From Stercorarius parasiticus (lineage: Eukaryota > Chordata > Aves > Charadriiformes > Stercorariidae): DNA of 64,000 nt. Under the pieces are notes generated by a model that was not told the DNA's origin, did not search any database, and worked only from the letters and a program-made list of their open reading frames with translations. Both the position numbers and the translations under genes were made by a program. Position 1 is the first letter of the stretch. Each line of letters starts with the position of its first letter. The DNA lies in NCBI GenBank assembly GCA_013396915.1, contig VWZL01000328.1:248186-312185 (forward strand), written 5' to 3'. This document shows positions 62,583-64,000 of this stretch, in pieces.

Positions 62583-64000
62583 CATAATTTCGTTAGATTC
62601 CACAGATACTGAGCTGCAGGTAGAGTTGCTTTGTAGTTCAAAATGTTTACTAGCACATAAATCTGAATACTGAAAGTGCTTTGTAATAATAGATACATTA
62701 TTACTTGTTACTCTTTGCAAGTTGTGCTACTTGCGCTATCAGTTGGTGTTAAAATGCATGTCTCCAGCGTGCATTGTCTGGAATGCACCTCTCCAAAGTT
62801 CTGTTTGGATCTGAAAAGTGAAATTCCCGAAAGCTGAATTCAGAAAATGGTGAATGCTTTAAAATCAGCTTTTTTGTTATTCCAGATTTCTGATGTTTCT
62901 GCTCTACAAGGGTGTGTGCAAAGTTGAGTCTGTCCAAGGCACTTTTTTTTTTTTGAAGTGCTTTTATTAATCTCTGTCAGCAGTTAAGGTCGAAACTGAT
63001 TTCGTTCATTAGCTGGGATTGCAGGTTGTGTCAGACTTTAATCACTGGAGTCTGAACATTCTTTGAAATACGCAGTTAAAATTGCTGTACAGAAGCCTCA
63101 GTCACACTAATACGTTGCTCTGGTCATTTGGAGTCGTTGACAAAATGCCTCTCCTTATGTCTGCTGTGCATGTTACAGCAATACTACTAGAAAAAGGTGG
63201 TTTATTTTGCTCTTCAAAGGAATGTTACAAATATTACAGAATGAAAAAGGGGAAGGGCTTGTTCAGTGTTACATTTAACAAAGTTTGTTAAACTGATTAA
63301 ATCAATACAACGTACATACTAAAAACAAGCTAAACAGAACAAGGTATAATTAAAAACACCAATCTAAGTTTAAAATAATGAAAAGCATGACTTTAAAGAC
63401 TTTCTCAATTTCTCTGTAGCCTAATTCAATCCGTCATCTGTAACATAAGTTTGCAGAAAACAGAACCCCAGATAAGCAAGAAATGAATAAAAATGCGATT
63501 ATGTATCACATTATGTGTACATTCACACAGAATCCAAAATGCAACAGTATGAGCAATAAGTAAACCCCTCTTCAAATTTATGTACTTTGCACAGTGTTGA
63601 ATTCTAAATGCAACTTTTCCTAAGATTAGCAGTTCATAGTTGTACCTCTGGAAAGTCTAGGAAGTGGTTTGCTTTTTAAAGAATGCTGTTCCTTAAGGCA
63701 TTCAGAATACTTGTAGGTAAGATAGGAAGATTAGCTGTCATTCCCAACAGAGCGCATTGCAGTTTGAGGAAGAATATATTCACCTAAACGGGGAGATGGG
63801 GGGGTGCAAATAACTCATCCCAAGACAGCAACATTTTTGAAATAATATAAGACAGTTTGTAAATACAGCATTTAGGTGTTTGACTTGAATCCTAGACTCT
63901 CTCACCAAAAGAACTCATGCATTAGATTCCATTTTCCCATCAACTTGTTGCAAAGTTTAAGGCGCTTACCATAGAAATTATGCATATCACTTTTTTGTCT

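Larger units (their letters stand above)
62321..64000 (+). other. EPB41L2 intron continuing past the window end
   Basis: Begins with GTGTGTAATT. No further exon is found, in particular nothing resembling the spectrin-actin-binding or C-terminal domains. Holds an AC-rich microsatellite at 62447-62467, two TGCATG motifs (62577-62582 and 62755-62760) and simple T and A runs. Intron retention would add six residues (VCNFLA) before a stop at 62339. Confidence 0.85.

Overview
The window is nuclear DNA from a vertebrate, most likely a bird. It is AT-rich, sparse in genes and dominated by introns. Every interspersed repeat I can recognise is a CR1-type LINE, several ending in the octamer-like tail (ATTCTGTG-ATTCTGT) typical of sauropsid CR1. 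No Alu, B1 or L1 copies are visible. Crocodilian or turtle DNA is less likely but not excluded.

One protein-coding gene accounts for all convincing coding sequence: EPB41L2 (protein 4.1G), on the + strand and incomplete at both ends. Twelve coding exons with GT/AG borders and continuous phase join into an open frame of 816 codons. They lie at 14536-15006, 16307-16516, 35527-35631, 40032-40074, 48119-48194, 49729-49947, 50401-50488, 52083-52235, 53390-53487, 57613-57785, 59953-60134 and 61691-62320. The order is: unique N-terminal (U1) region with the conserved ISRF..PPWLKKQKSYTL block, FERM domain, FERM-adjacent (FA) region, U2 linker, and then a very large exon of 630 nt. The promoter and non-coding first exon lie before position 1 or were not recognised. 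The spectrin-actin-binding and C-terminal domains lie past position 64000.

Layout: 1-14520 is non-coding (5' intron or upstream DNA). The start-codon exon and second U1 exon sit at 14.5-16.5 kb. A 19-kb intron (16.5-35.5 kb) holds most of the CR1 copies, a GC/CpG-rich patch near 34.0 kb and an A-tailed insert-like block near 31.0-31.5 kb. The FERM exons run from 35.5 to 53.5 kb, FA/U2 from 57.6 to 60.1 kb, and the large exon lies at 61.7-62.3 kb.

The most interesting element is that large exon (61691-62320). It is phase 0 at both ends, so it can be skipped without a frame change. It encodes acidic sequence followed by an uncharged hydrophobic stretch of about 36 residues, which is unexpected in a cytoplasmic membrane-skeleton adaptor. 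From memory, the EPB41L3 paralogue has a clearly related exon, while the usual EPB41L2 protein lacks it. It has a weak GTGTGT donor and two downstream TGCATG (RBFOX-type) motifs, suggesting regulated inclusion. No RNA gene, CRISPR array, bacterial-type operon or intact mobile element was found.
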